Source: Alitta virens (Eukaryota > Annelida > Polychaeta > Phyllodocida > Nereididae). From it: a stretch of DNA of 64,000 bases. The stretch covers positions 3,298,370 to 3,362,369 of the forward strand of contig OW028579.1 of NCBI GenBank assembly GCA_932294295.1, written 5' to 3'. This document shows, one piece after another, positions 45,472 to 58,527 of this stretch. How positions within the stretch are numbered: the first letter of the stretch is position 1; each line of letters starts with the position of its first letter. The position numbers and the translations under genes were made by a program. The notes below the pieces were generated by a model. It saw only the letters and a list, made by a program, of their open reading frames with translations. It had not been told where the DNA came from and made no database searches.

Positions 45472-46601
45472 AGTTTAGGTCCTGCAGTAGTAGAAAGAGC
45501 GGCACTGAGAACAGAAGCAGAAGCTTATCAATAACAGTAGTCGGAAGTTGAGCTCTCCTCTTCATAATTTTCTAAGATGGATTAGTCATTTCGCTGTTTT
45601 TCTTCTTTGGAAATCTGGACTATTGGCTGAATATCATTCTAAGTGAAGGACCATGAACCACTCATAGGACTCAATTATTCGTTCATCTTAATGTCTTCAG
45701 CTACTCAAGCAGTTCACTGCATTACTATGCTGGACTTACCAGAATATAATTTATGGAATCTTATTTTCTGACTTTGACTTTCTTCATTTATCAAATTTAA
45801 AATGATAAACCGGTTCAAATGGAAGAATGGTTTGTTCAGCCATTTCTTGAACAATATTCAAAAGAGGACTGTTCGGTCTTGAAACATTTATCCTCTGCCA
45901 AGCTAGTGATGCTATCCCCAAACGTAATGATGAACGGTCGTCCGTAATCTGGATTGCCGTAATCTGGACTAAATAATAACAATAATATCTTTATTTATAT
46001 AATGCAAATCTATACAGAATATGGCCTAGTGCAAAATAATAAAGCCTTAGATATAATATTTAGTCTCACAATAAATATAGTTATACTAATTATAAAGTTG
46101 TGTAACTTATATTTACATGATATTTGGTAGATGTTGGGAGCATTCCCTGAAAATTTGAAACAAATAATGCAGCATTTCCAATTTTATAACAAACTGAAGA
46201 GCAGAAAAATGGCCATTTTTAGTGACACTTTGTAGTTGGTTCCATTTACGTATGACTCAGATTTTTAGAAATGTATTGATCTATTAGAAAAAGACATTAG
46301 CATAAAATTGTACTATTATATGATCTTCATATAATTTCAGATTATTGTCAAAGTTCCTTATGTTTCCAGGGCAGTGATAGTCCAAGAAGCAGACAAAATT
46401 GGTGTCCCAAGCATTATGCCCTTATGTCAACGAGCTTCATCCTGCATTAAACTATAGTAATTATGAAATAATGATATTTGCAATAATATCAGTACCAAAA
46501 ATTTCAGTATGTAAGTTGAGACTTTTTTATTGAGGATTAACTTAAAGGCCGGGGGTCTTGGGGTAGCGATTACCCCTTCGTCGGCAATTAGTGCCACATA
46601 C
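45472..46601. other. Gene-poor spacer
   Basis: AT-rich. ATAATATCTTTATTTATAT near 45,977 resembles a simple LINE-tail motif also seen near 62,906. No coding region is supported. Confidence 0.45.
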
Positions 46602-46918
46602 CATATAAGGCAATTGGGGTGCTGGGATTCTAGAAACTACCAAACGAAAAAAAAAGGGAAAACAATTAACAAACACAAAAAAATGCAATGATTAGTGCAT
46701 AAATATTAGTAAATGTAGCATTCAATAAATTTCCAGAAAATAAAAATTATATAATTACTCATATAAGGCAATTGGGGTGCTGGGATTCTAGAAACTACCA
46801 AATGAAAAAAAAGGGGAAAACAATTAACAAACACAAAAAAATGCAATGATTAGTGCATAAAATATTAGTAAATGTAGCATTCAATAAATTTCCAGAAAAT
46901 TAAAATTATATAATTACT
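46602..46918. repeat. Tandem duplication, 2 x 158 bp
   Basis: CATATAAGGCAATTGGGGTG starts at 46,602 and again at 46,760. The units differ at only a few positions, such as the length of the A run and AACGA against AATGA. Confidence 0.88.
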
Positions 46919-46998
46919 TTTTTCCGTTTGTTTCAACTTGACTGAGTTTTCACAGCTGCATATTATTTACAGGAATGCTAGTCGATCTGTTAAGCTAA

Positions 46999-47892
46999 GT
47001 CAATTCGGCCTATGAAAAAAGTCGGTTCGGCTCCCTATACATAAGCATTGAGGCCGAACGGACCCGGTTCTGTCCATTCGGTCTAAGAAATGAGTCTAAT
47101 CGGCTCTGACGAATGTCCGGCCGCGGGTTCGGCCGGCCACCAAATAATACTTAAAATAATACCTTATCATCCCCCCCCCCCTGTCGCCGCTAAGAAATAG
47201 ATTATCTTTAAACTAATCATGATAGAATGATGATATTTAAACCTTCTTGTTCGCGGTAACGAGCCCTTTTAAAACAAAACAAGTTTATTTTTCTGTAATT
47301 TTATTTAAAGCACTGCATTCACATAATGTCCAATTTGAAAAAAAAAAAATTAATAAATGACAAAGCAATATATTATATAATAAATACTTTCACAACTGAA
47401 AAATATGTAAATATTACAATTGTGTCACATTGAAGCATCTAATCAATGACAGGACCATGGAATTTAGATATTTCTTTGAGCAATTCCATGGCCGTCATGT
47501 CCTGCTGGAAGTAAGCATCCCAGTACTCGTAGATGTTGTCTTAAACATTACCAATGGACATTATTTCATTATACATTAAAACCGATTCCTTTCATTGAAG
47601 ATTGCACTTAAACATCAATAATTGCCAAAAAAAACCCAGTTTATTTTATTTTAGGATAGCACTTAAACATTATACGAAACGGATTCCTTTCATAAAAGAT
47701 TGCACTTAAAGCAGGAAGCCGAAACGTCTCAATTACGGGGGCCGAACCGTCTCGTTTTTTAGGTCGATTCGGTCCCCATACAAATAAATAGGGAGCCGAA
47801 TGGACTCCGCTAAAAAGCCGAATCGACTCAGCTGGCAGACCGAATGGTCTTGTTTTGGCGAGGCCGAACAGGCTCAAGGCCAAAACGACCTG
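46999..47892. mobile_element. Foldback-type element with TTCGG/CCGAA subterminal repeats
   Basis: The left arm (46,999-47,145) and right arm (47,700-47,892) are rich in the pentamer TTCGG and its complement CCGAA, roughly a dozen copies. They pair imperfectly in inverted orientation: GTCGGTTCGGCTCCCTAT on the left against ATAGGGAGCCGAATGGAC on the right. GC-rich arms contrast with the AT-rich middle. The middle holds a C tract (about 47,171-47,183), a partial internal repeat near 47,570 and 47,671, and an exon-like stretch on the minus strand. Confidence 0.5.
47439..47539 (-). CDS. Possible terminal exon inside the TTCGG element
   Basis: The minus-strand frame reads YEYWDAYFQQDMTAMELLKE and goes on to a TAG stop at 47,439-47,441. 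It follows an acceptor-like TTTAAG. Codon content looks coding and unlike the AT-rich surroundings. It could be a transposon protein end or a captured host exon. No homology recognised. Confidence 0.25.
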
Positions 47893-48000
47893 CTACCATT
47901 TACAGTGCAGATGTCATTTGCATAACTCGGAAAACCTCACAAATGCAGACACCTCACCATCAAGGACACATTAGAGATTGAATCACACAACCAGCTAGCT

Positions 48001-48053
48001 AGATGGATAGATAGATAGATTGATAGATATCTAGATAGATAACTAGATAGATT
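48001..48053. repeat. (TAGA)n microsatellite
   Basis: Imperfect GATA/TAGA units. Confidence 0.8.
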
Positions 48054-48059
48054 TTAAGG

Positions 48060-50174
48060 TATGCTAAAAAACTAAGTTTTACTAATATTTTTATCTTTTT
48101 ATATTTCAATTGGTTTATTTAGTTTTCTCAATCAACAATTCGATGTTATGCTTCATATTGTATTTCTTCTTCTTTCCTTATTTTTGCTTGATTAGGATAT
48201 ATTGTAAAACCTGTTTTTAATTGTATCTGTTATCCTGCGCATACATATTTTACAAATTATCTCTTATTGTCTTCCATGCAGATCTGGGAACTACTTTATT
48301 TCTTGATCCTTGCCTTGCACTTTATTTTGTCTTATCAAACCCAAACATTGTCACAGTTGGGTAATTAAGCAACACACAGAGCAACAGTGGCTAGGCTAAT
48401 GTAAACAGACAAGAAACTATCACGTGTTAAGGGGCATTCACACTATCAAGTGTAAGACCTATGTATGACCACAAAACTAATCACGTAAAACTTCTTTCTA
48501 CGAGCGTACGCAGGACAATCGATGATCGCTCGGTCGATGTCCATCAAATGCTCCCCATAGATCGCTGCTCAAAGATTGATCGCTTGTGGCTCAGTCACAT
48601 GGACGCTACATATGGCAATACTATATTTAAAGATGCACTGTAGTTTGTTAAAGTTGAACCTGTCATTTAAAGCCTGCGAGTCAATATTGGGCTTCATCCA
48701 TCACTATAGGTGAAAACCACTTAAGATCAAAATATTTCAACTATATACATATATTTGTATATGTCACAGTAATACAAACACTTCAACCAACTTGAAGTAT
48801 GAGTGACATTGACTCATTTCACAAGGTCAAAGATCACTTTTTTCTCAAATTTAAAATTTTGATAACTCAATAACTGAAAGTGTCACAGACTTAACATATA
48901 GTGGGGCATTTGATTTAAAGCATAATTATGAAAGTATTGTGAATTTTATGACGAAAAGCAAGAACATTTCAAGAATGTTTCTAAACATCTTAAGGGTCAT
49001 TTTCAGATGTGGAGCCAATTTCAGTTTGGCTTACACATTTACCAGACAGCCCAACTTTTCCAAACAATTCCCTACCAGATGCGTGGCCTAGCCCTGCTCC
49101 ACTTTGGGGTATTCTGCATCAGGCTGTCCCCCACAATCGCTGACCCATTCCTTCCTCTTACGTGTGTTCTTTGCTATTATTGACCATTTTGCCACCACAC
49201 AAGCGACAGGTTCCAAAATATTTCCATCGTTAAATCTCTCTAGGTGGATTGCGTGGCAAGAATAAGCATGCAACCTAGCGTGATTTACCGATAATATAAC
49301 ATTTGGAGGATGCATGATTACCAACATGTGCTTGGAGGGCAGCTTAATTTGCATGGATAGCCACGATAGAACGGCTTGGCAACTCATAATATTGCTTGTA
49401 GGAGCTAGACAAACCTTTAAAATAAGTTTTATGTGTGTTGACATTCAAATCTGCTCGTGTTGTCACTGTTTTTTTTAGGCCTGTATTATCGCTCAGCTGA
49501 GAACATGTTTTTTTTAATTTTCTAGCCTGTCACTGCTTATATTAATTTTGGTCTTATTCACGTAGCACTGGTGTGTATTCTGTTGTATTCTTTTATTCCA
49601 TGTCTGTAGTTTATTTCCTGTCAATTTCAAATGTTGTCAATCTGTATTTTTGCTCGTTTTCAATTTTTATATTGGACTCTGCTGAACACCTCTGTTCTTT
49701 TAGCAGTCTGGTTTGTTTTGCCAGGTAAATTGTGTCAACATTAATTTGCAGTCTTTTCTGTTTCCCTAGTGTTTTTCTAGCATTTTCACTGCTTATTTCT
49801 GCAATTTGTGTCTGTTCTGTACATTTGTTTGACAGCTTGCCTAGACACACAATGCTATTATGTGCCATTTTGTCAGAATTCCTGCTATTCTGTTCCTTTC
49901 ACTGTCTGTTGGTTTCAGCCAGTTATAGTGATTATTCGGTGGTTTTGCAACTACTTCTGACTCACTTCATTTCCCCCAAAATTCAGTTTATTTTGTGAAA
50001 TTTCCTATTTGTTCTTATTGCTTGATATTATTGGTTGCTATTGGTTCTGTTTCTTGATCTTCCACTTTATTTACATGTTCATTACAATTACAGCACTATA
50101 CCTATTGGTGCTTTGCAAAAAAATGCTATTTTCACACTGGGGCTCTACATGCATTGCTATTTTTATATCTCCAG
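48060..50174. other. Gene-poor region upstream of FAAH copy 3
   Basis: No gene is supported. A TIR-like end, GGGGCATTCACACTATC, at about 48,432 resembles the 20,745-21,329 element. A 118-codon minus-strand frame at 49,088-49,444 has no recognisable domain. 49,450-50,000 is T-rich. Confidence 0.45.
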
Positions 50175-53100
50175 TTCAGAATCAAGCAATCCCATTTATG
50201 GTACAACTCTCAACCAACACCATCCCAATAGAAGTCCTGGAGGATCATCCAGTGGTGAAGGTCAGTGAATGTCATAAAAAGGTCACTTAACTGTCACGGT
50301 TAAATACCCAGGAACGTTAAGCTTGCCATTCAGATATCAGCAAGGTAGACCATATAGCAAAATGCACTGGCAAGAATATAATTGGATTGAAAATTTGGTA
50401 GCCTTATTTATCAGGTGGTCTTTATAGTAAAATTGTCTCAAAATTGAAATTATCCCACATAAGGTTTCCACTGTTGGTGCCTTATCAGGCCCATACATAT
50501 ACTTAGTCAAGCCCATATATGTACTTAGTCACTCATCAGAATAATGCCCAACTTCAGAAAGAAATCTTAGAAATATTTGCATAGATTTCTGAGAGATGAC
50601 CAGTATCTGATACTCATTAGTACATGTATCTGATGTCAAAAGCACACACAAGAAAGAACAGATATCTTGATTGTAATTTCTTTGCAGGATCCCTGATTGG
50701 AGGAGGTGGATCCTTGCTGGGATTTGGAAGCTCATCTCTGTGGAATCTGTGGTTTCAAACCCACATCAGCCAGAGTCAGGTTAATATCTTTGAGCACTCT
50801 AGAAGTAGTTGGGTCATAATGTATCCAGCTGAATGTTTCTGTGAGAAGCACCATATAAACCAGTTTTACTGGAAGAGACTAATGAAGATGGTAGACAGCA
50901 CCAACATTTAGTTAGAATGAAGTGCTGACATGTACTAACTACCCAGATAGCATACAAGATTGGTTGCATCATTTCAAAGTTGGCCCTCGTCGTGCTGATG
51001 TTTAGCCGATGTGGCATGCTATTTAATTGGCATTCAAGATTTTTTTTTGCCTTTCATCGCAATTATGATGCTAATTTCTACTGACATAAATTCCAATCTT
51101 AAACCTAACAGCCACCTAGGGAATCCAAAATTTCTGGCACCACCTGGCAGTGAGTATTTAATAATCAGGTGTCGAGAAAAAATTAATTTTCTTTGAGTGG
51201 ACTGAAGAATGACGTATATTTCAAAATTCTTGATTGTCAGCAATATTGTAAAAATTGTGGTTGATATTATTTATCTAAAATTACTAAGATTCATCAAGTG
51301 AGACATACTTGTGACACTGACACTTCATTATATTTTAATGACAGTTTCGCCAACATGGGCCCCCCTAGCTCGTGACGTGGACAGCCTCGTCTTGGCCATG
51401 AAGGCACTATGGGATGGCAGTATGACTGAATTTGATCCTTTGTCTCCACCAATCAAATTCCAGACTGATGTGATTATCCATTTTACAGCAATGTATTTGT
51501 TTACTCATATACATTTCTACTCCATAACAAATATACCTAATGCACTCATCTTTATTTCTTTATCTGTGTGATCAGCTTTATGAGAACAAGAAGCCATTGA
51601 AAATTGGTTACTTTTACGACAATAACTTCTTTCCACCAGTACCATCAGTCAGTCGGGCTCTTGATATGGCAATTGAAGAACTCAAGAAACAAGGACACAA
51701 GGTATAATGAATTAAAATGAACATTTGAACTTAATATTGATGTGTCGCTGAATCTCAGCATAACATACAGTGTGGCTTGTGTCTACAACTCAACATGGAT
51801 AACTCAATAATGGCTCAGCATGGCACTATATAATTATTATATTGGTCTATTGTTTGCCGCATTTGAAGTGTTATTTTAGTGCATTTGTTGATCTCAGTGT
51901 CAGTATGTATTATGGCAGACACTCGATCACAACTAGAACCATCTTTCTTTGATAAAAATGATTTTAAGCTGGTCTCAGTCTGAAGGCAGTCTTAGATTAG
52001 AGTTTGGCCTAGATGGAGTACCTTTCCTCTGTGGATAATGGACCGATTGCCCACTAAAAACTGTCACAGTCAAACTACACTGACCTTCGCTGTCCACTCT
52101 ATATGACTCCCCGGACTTTTTTCTGAAGACAATTGTTATTGGTTCTTCAAACCTATAACACCTCTGATTTTGGTTTTTGGTCCATGAAACTTCATCGCCA
52201 TTTTGCACTGAGAATTATGGAAGAATAGACACCAATGACATCACAACACTTGAAGTGATGTAGTTTCCTTTGACTTGAAGTGATGTAGTTTGCTTATGAC
52301 ATCATTTTTAGTGCCTCATTTACCATATTTAATCCTCAAAGAATTTATTATTCACAAAGAAGGGTGTGCCGTCATGAGGGTGGAATTGAAGATTAAAACG
52401 GCCTCAGGTTCGTTATTATGATTAAATGAATAAAATTTCTCTTCAAAAATACAGATAAGTGTGTCCACTTTATTAGAAAAGTTGATTTCAACGCCGTTCA
52501 GTTGTGCCTGGGAAAAGAAATGCTGCGAAGGTTTATAAGGCAAATCGGCCCATCTAAATTTGGCCAAACTTTAACTTAACAATTTCAATTATCTTAAAGT
52601 GAAATTCCATTGCAGTGGCAGAGAGAAGCAACAAATCAACGTCTCTGTAACCTTTTTTTTGTTAATTTTGTTTGTGATATACTCTGACTAGCTAGCTTTT
52701 GTCACTGTAGTTAGTTAAATGGGTGCCTCCTGGCATTGAGAAGGTGGACGTCCTGGAAATGGCAGCCATGTTTCCTGACGGAGGGGAAAATATCATGAAT
52801 TTGCTGTTAGTATAATTTTCTGTTGCAAATTATTATTCTCTACTCAATGAAATACACCAAACTTCTCTTTTTGGCTTTTTCTATTCAAGTCAGAAAAATT
52901 AACATATTAGTATTCATATAACAGTCTGTGAATGAAGAAACAAACCCAAATTGCCAATCTGGGGTTCAATACACAACTTATGCTTCAGAAATTAGCATAT
53001 TCATTTAAATGTAGCAAATAATAACGAGAAAAACTATAGCTGTCGTCAACATTATTTACATTGGCTGATGTTTCTTAAAAATTAGATTGCATCTATATAT

Positions 53101-54089
53101 AGCACATGATACAAGATGCAAAATGAATTGATCTAAATTATTTGTATCAGTGATCACAGATTACTGTGCCTGAACAAGACAGGCATCAATAAATTAAAAG
53201 AAAACAACTACAGTAATATTGCACACTTATGTACTTTCTTTGCATGGATGCCAATGAAGATTTTATAATTCTGACAGTCTGTGGGTTTTGCTTTCCAGGG
53301 AAGGTGACGAAGTTAGTTTATGACAGCTTAAAGATGATGGTGGAGCTTTTTTGTATTCCCGAATTTCTCAGACTATTGCTGCCATTCATAGCAAGAAAAT
53401 TCATGGTAATAATAAATATTCATATTTTAGGAATACCTACTTATCACCTTTTACCCTTTATCACTGTATATGCGGTTTTAAGATCTATAATTATGTGATT
53501 GTTGGTAAACCCGATGAATGGGGAGAAAAAGTAACAGAGCCTACAGAAGGCACTTCGACCGTAGTACATAAAAATACAATAAGATGCCCTCACTTCATCA
53601 TTGTTGATATTAGTAGGAACTGCAGCATTAACTTCAGATCAGTAGCATTAAATATATATTTACAATACAATAAAATACAATACAATAAAATAATATGATG
53701 ATAACATACAATTCTTTTCTTTTAATTCTGTGGTATGCTAACATGGGAAGACTTGAAATGAAATTTCTCTGTGACCATTTGCTCTGTGACATACAATTTT
53801 ATATTTCATCATTGTGCTACTGCAGAGTGAAAGACATGGAGAGATGGCCGAGTCATTGCAAGGAACAGGGTATATGAACAATACACATTTTATTTAAGGA
53901 ATATATTAAAGCCCAGTTCACACATTCAAAATTATGTTGTCGATTTAAGGCAAATTTTAATGTATACAAATTTATATTTATATTTATATATTTAATTTAT
54001 ATTTATATATTTAAATTTATAATATGTTTTTCAACATGGCCCTGTCATAATATAAATTAAAACCTAATATACACCACCCATATAAAAAC

Positions 54090-55620
54090 ATTTGGCCTTA
54101 TAAGTCTTCAAATCATAGATACCAGTACCCTCTTAAATTACATCAGGTAAATCATTCCAGACCAATGGTCCCTGACATGAGAATGAATTCTTGGTTTGAT
54201 CAATTTTAATAAATGGGTTATACACATTATTCTCATTAACATTTATTGTTCTGTCTGATGCTTCTATCTCCATAGTAATTTCATTGCACAAATAATCTGG
54301 TGCTAAACCATGAAAGCATTTAAAAGCTAAACTATATAACATTTGACATAAAATAATCCCTTCTCTGTCTTACATTCGTCACTATCATATTCGCAACATG
54401 ATCGATCCCTCTGATGTTGACATAATCATAATTATCAAATATTGCTCTTGCTGCCCTATTTTGCATAGATTGAATTTTTCTCACATTTTGCTCACTAGTA
54501 TAGCCCCATACAGTATACCATAATCTATTTTTGGTTGAATACAACTTTTATATACTTGTAACAGTGATTCATAAGGTAATACATCACGTAGTAGTCAGAA
54601 CCCATACTTTTTGTACATAACAGTTTAGTTCGAGAAACATGTGCATTCAAATTTAGATTTTTATCAATTTTAAGACCAAGATAATCACAGCATACTATAT
54701 TTTCTATATCATTATCACCAAGAAATAAACTCAAATCATCCAACAAATAGGTTTCTCTTTGCCATGTAGTTACAAAATTAGTATTTGATTTTGCAGCATT
54801 TACAACAAACTTAGTGTTGTCATACCACTCTTTTACAACTGAGTGAGTTTTGAAGGTTCTCATTTACAATAGCAACAGTTTCTCCACTACTGTAAATCAA
54901 AACATCATCGGTATAAACATTACATACTGCAGAACCCAAGTAATTGTTTATGTCATTTATGTACAGAAGGAAAGATGTAGGGCCCAAAACTGAACCTTGT
55001 GGGACACCTATGTTTACAAACTTTACACTTGAAACATCATATCCACAGCACGCTTTGCTTCATTTATCAATCAGATATGAAGTAAACCATTTCAAAACAT
55101 CATTATTAAAACCATACATTTCAAGCTTATTAGGAAAAATATTATGATTGTGGTGTCGAAGAACTTTTTGATGTCAAGAGAACATAACACCAGTAAGCAG
55201 ACCATCTTTAATGTTCAGAGCCAATCATCGCCAACCCTATGTAAATATTGTTGTGTGTTATACTTGATCAATTGCTATTAATTTATGTTTATCTAAGAAT
55301 TTCATTGCTTGACTTTGAACAAGTTTTTCCATAATTTTCGCTAAATGACTGATGACACTAATAGTTACTGGGATCGTCTATATTGCCTTTACCCTTGTAT
55401 ACAGGAGTAACTCGAAACAATTTCCAATCATCCAATACAACATTTAAATCAAGAGACACATTAATAAATTTACATAATACAGGAGAGATTAGATCACAAG
55501 CAACATACAATAGCTTGCCATCAAACCCAAGTACATCAGAGGAACTATCATCACCAATACTTCTGATGTGCATCCTAATATAATCAACATAACTGTTGTA
55601 TGTTGAAACTGAAACTTATA
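54090..55620 (-). pseudogene. Degenerate LINE (non-LTR) reverse transcriptase
   Basis: In order on the minus strand: WKLFRVTPVYKGKGN, VPQGSVLGPTSFLLYIND, the RT active site YTDD (codons at 54,904-54,915), LGLKIDKNLNLNAHVSRTK, and IQSMQNRAARAIFDNYDY with FKCFHGLAPDYLCNEI. Frames are broken by several shifts. It is of Jockey/CR1/I-like type by motif, and differs from the intron 2 fragment. It lies in intron 14 of FAAH copy 3, antisense to it. Confidence 0.85.
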
Positions 55621-55958
55621 TAAAGATTTAGAGTATTTATGATTGATGACGATCTCAATATCGTAGTCATTCTTGGCCTTATTACCCCAATTAATGTTTA
55701 AGATAATTGGCTACGACCTTACAAAGAAGAGCTATGACCACACTACGACACCACTAAGAACCACTAAGGTTTGCCTACACTTGTATCAGAAGAGCTACGT
55801 TTCCTGCGAATTTCTGATGTCATTTACCATAGCTGACCGTAGCAAAATCATAGCAGTTTGTGGTCCCTCGTCATGTCAAGGTCAGCTACATACCTCGTCG
55901 TGTCAAGGTCAGCTACATATTATGGTGATTAATAATGATGCTGTATACGACGTCCTAC

Positions 55959-56107
55959 ATGGCCAAATGTGTTACGTGCGTTTTCCATGAGAAGGATAAA
56001 GGCATGGAAAACGCATGGTTTTTAGCTAATTATAATTAGGGAAAAACCATACGTTTTCAATGCGTTTATCCAAACGCATGGAAAACGCACGTAGCACATT
56101 TGGCCAT
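55959..56107. mobile_element. 149-bp hairpin element with 31-bp terminal inverted repeats
   Basis: ATGGCCAAATGTGTTACGTG (55,959 on) pairs with the arm ending CACATTTGGCCAT at 56,107, with one mismatch over 31 bp. A second inner pair is built on CATGGAAAACGCATGG and CGTTTTCAATGCG. A 26-bp tandem, CATGTCAAGGTCAGCTACAT, precedes it at about 55,870-55,918. Confidence 0.75.
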
Positions 56108-58209
56108 ATATGACCTCAAACGACTCCCTTAAAGTAGCTATGATGGACCTATATATGAAGTCGTAGGTTTAAGAAAATAAAATGTTTTTTTTTGCATTCC
56201 CCAACTTCGCATGATGCCTATAGATTCACTAGTCAAGATGCATTTGATGCTTCTCGAATCATAAAGCCAAATTATTGACGAATTTGCTATTAATAGTAAT
56301 ATAACATGCTGGATACAGAACCTATGTCAATCTTATTAGGGCATAATAGATGAAAAGAAAACCATGACAACTTTCAATCTCAAAGGATCGCCAAATTACT
56401 TTGCTTGTTCAATTAGTTTTTATTCCATTGCAGAACTGTTTACAAATACATGCAACTCCAGGGCAAACTTATGGTAGGAAAAACTTTTACAAGATAAAAA
56501 TTCACTGACAGTGGGTTTATTTGATTTACTACATTATACTGCAGCACCTATACACATCCGTTGAGGTATTTATGTAAATTAATATAAAATATATTCATTT
56601 GGTTTTCATTTACCAATCCAGGAATACCAATGCAAAGTGACAGAAGCATGGATGGAAGCATAATTGGATGCTGTGCTCTCTCCACCCCTTCCACACCCTG
56701 CCTTGCCTATCGGAAATCCTGAACATTCCTTTTGTAAGTTCAACAAAGTGTCCGGAAATTGAAAAAAAAAATTGCTATGACTTTGCATAACTTTTCCATG
56801 AGGAATATGTAAAGTGACTGAGGATCAAATATTTGCAAACTAATTGCTAAATGTTGGCTCAATGTTGCTCAAATGTTGGCACAATGTTGACCAAGTCTAA
56901 AGTACCATGGCCAGAACCTCAAAAAACTTTTGTTTAGGGTCTACACTTTCATATGACAATATTGAGTTTCATGCACTCTCGTTCCTGAATCGACATATTA
57001 ACACTTTTTTTCTGCAGCAGAAAAAACAAAAACTAACAATCAGTATCAACCTCATTCTTTCTTCTCCACAGGTGATCTAGGCTACATGATGATCTACAAT
57101 GTCCTTGATTACTCAGCTGGAGTTGTCTGGATGACTAAACAGACAGCTGAGGACATTGATGCTTTGAAATATTACAAGCCAAATGAGAAGTTTAAGCTGC
57201 AAGAAGAAATTAAAGAGGTAATGTTAAAGTTTTAAGATGGATGGCAGGCTCACTGAATACAGCAGTTACACTCAACGGGAGAAGTGGTTTGATTTATGTG
57301 GGATTGAGAGTAATTTCTTGAACTCGTCTGGACAGCACTTGGCTTGCGAGGATGCTTAGACTGTGCAACCATTTAATGACTTAATTTGCAGGGTTTATAA
57401 ACTTTAAGTTGTCTTGCTGTACAGCTCAAAGTAGCTCAAAATTGACAAGCCAGTTTCATTAGTTTGGAGACACACATGAAAGATTTTCATTGACTTAATG
57501 TGAGCTAACTAATCCATTGATATAATATACTTACCACATTAAACGTGATGTACTGGCGTTAGCAGACACAAAAAATGGTAATTAATTAATGTGTACAGAC
57601 TAGAAAAATTGTCATATCATCATTTTGAACCAACATCTACCTCTGGCAGCTGGTTATATAAATTCAGCTTTCCACAAGCAATATAATATTAAGACATTGC
57701 AACACAGTTGAGTGAGGTTCTGGTGTTATATTTTACACCAATGCATGTACTTTTATATATTTTTTATATTAGCATCAAAGTTCTACAGAAAATAAATGAT
57801 TCAAATACATAACGAACTTAATGCATCTGATCTTTCCAATGTTAATTTTCTGCCCTTATTGCTTGTCATCATCAAGGCCACTTGTTATGGTCACATGATC
57901 ACAATGACAGTGGACACTGACAAAACCATCTGCTGATCAAGTGCTTTAGTTGTGTATCTATTAAAAACATGTATAATAATTTTTTTACTACTAGTAGATG
58001 ATTTTGTTTCTGCTTCAAATGACTATTAAATAGAAGTCTGAGTCTCTTGACCAAAGATCTGTATAATTTGACATCTTATTATTTCAGATGGTAAGCCAAG
58101 TAGAGGGTTTGCCTGTGGGCGTCATGGTTGCATCACTATGATGGCAAGATGAAAAATGTCTTCAATAATGAAAGCTGTGGAGAAAGCTGCTGACTTTGTT
58201 GTCCAATAA

Positions 58210-58335
58210 ATGCAAGCATAAAGAACATTTCCTGTCAGAATCTACATAATTATTACAGTGAAAATCTAAGACTACTGAAATGAATAATTTATTCAATCTT
58301 ACATAATGTAATTCATCAATAACTCTTGGAATGAG

Positions 58336-58374
<39 letters not shown>

Positions 58375-58456
58375 GAACTACTAGTACTACTACTACTACT
58401 AGTACTACTACTACTACTACTAGTACTACTACTACTACTACTAGTACTACTACTAG

Positions 58457-58527
<71 letters not shown>

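Larger units (their letters stand above)
50175..58209 (+). pseudogene. FAAH-like amidase, copy 3: inverted, 5'-truncated pseudogene
   Basis: Twelve exon relics match FAAH exons 7-18: 50175-50260, 50688-50779, 51112-51149, 51345-51469, 51576-51701, 52711-52805, 53299-53405, 53826-53869, 56434-56473, 56622-56733, 57072-57217, 58088-58209. Exons 1-6, with the membrane helix and Lys142, are absent. Lesions: a 29-bp deletion in exon 8 at AGC direct repeats removes the nucleophile segment DIGGSIR and shifts frame; a net 4-nt gain in exon 13 gives a TGA; exon 16 has a TAA in place of Gly before LDAVLSPP; exon 18 has a TGA at 58,139-58,141 and a 1-nt loss. Splice sites are mostly preserved. Intron 14 contains a dead LINE and a hairpin element. 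Exons 10-11 and the intron between them are unusually close to copy 1. Confidence 0.92.

Noticed and set aside
46602..46918. CRISPR-like array
   Set aside because: Only two long direct repeats with no spacers, in an animal genome.
49088..49444. 118-codon minus-strand frame as a gene
   Set aside because: No recognisable domain, no splice or promoter context, and no second copy; length alone is not enough.
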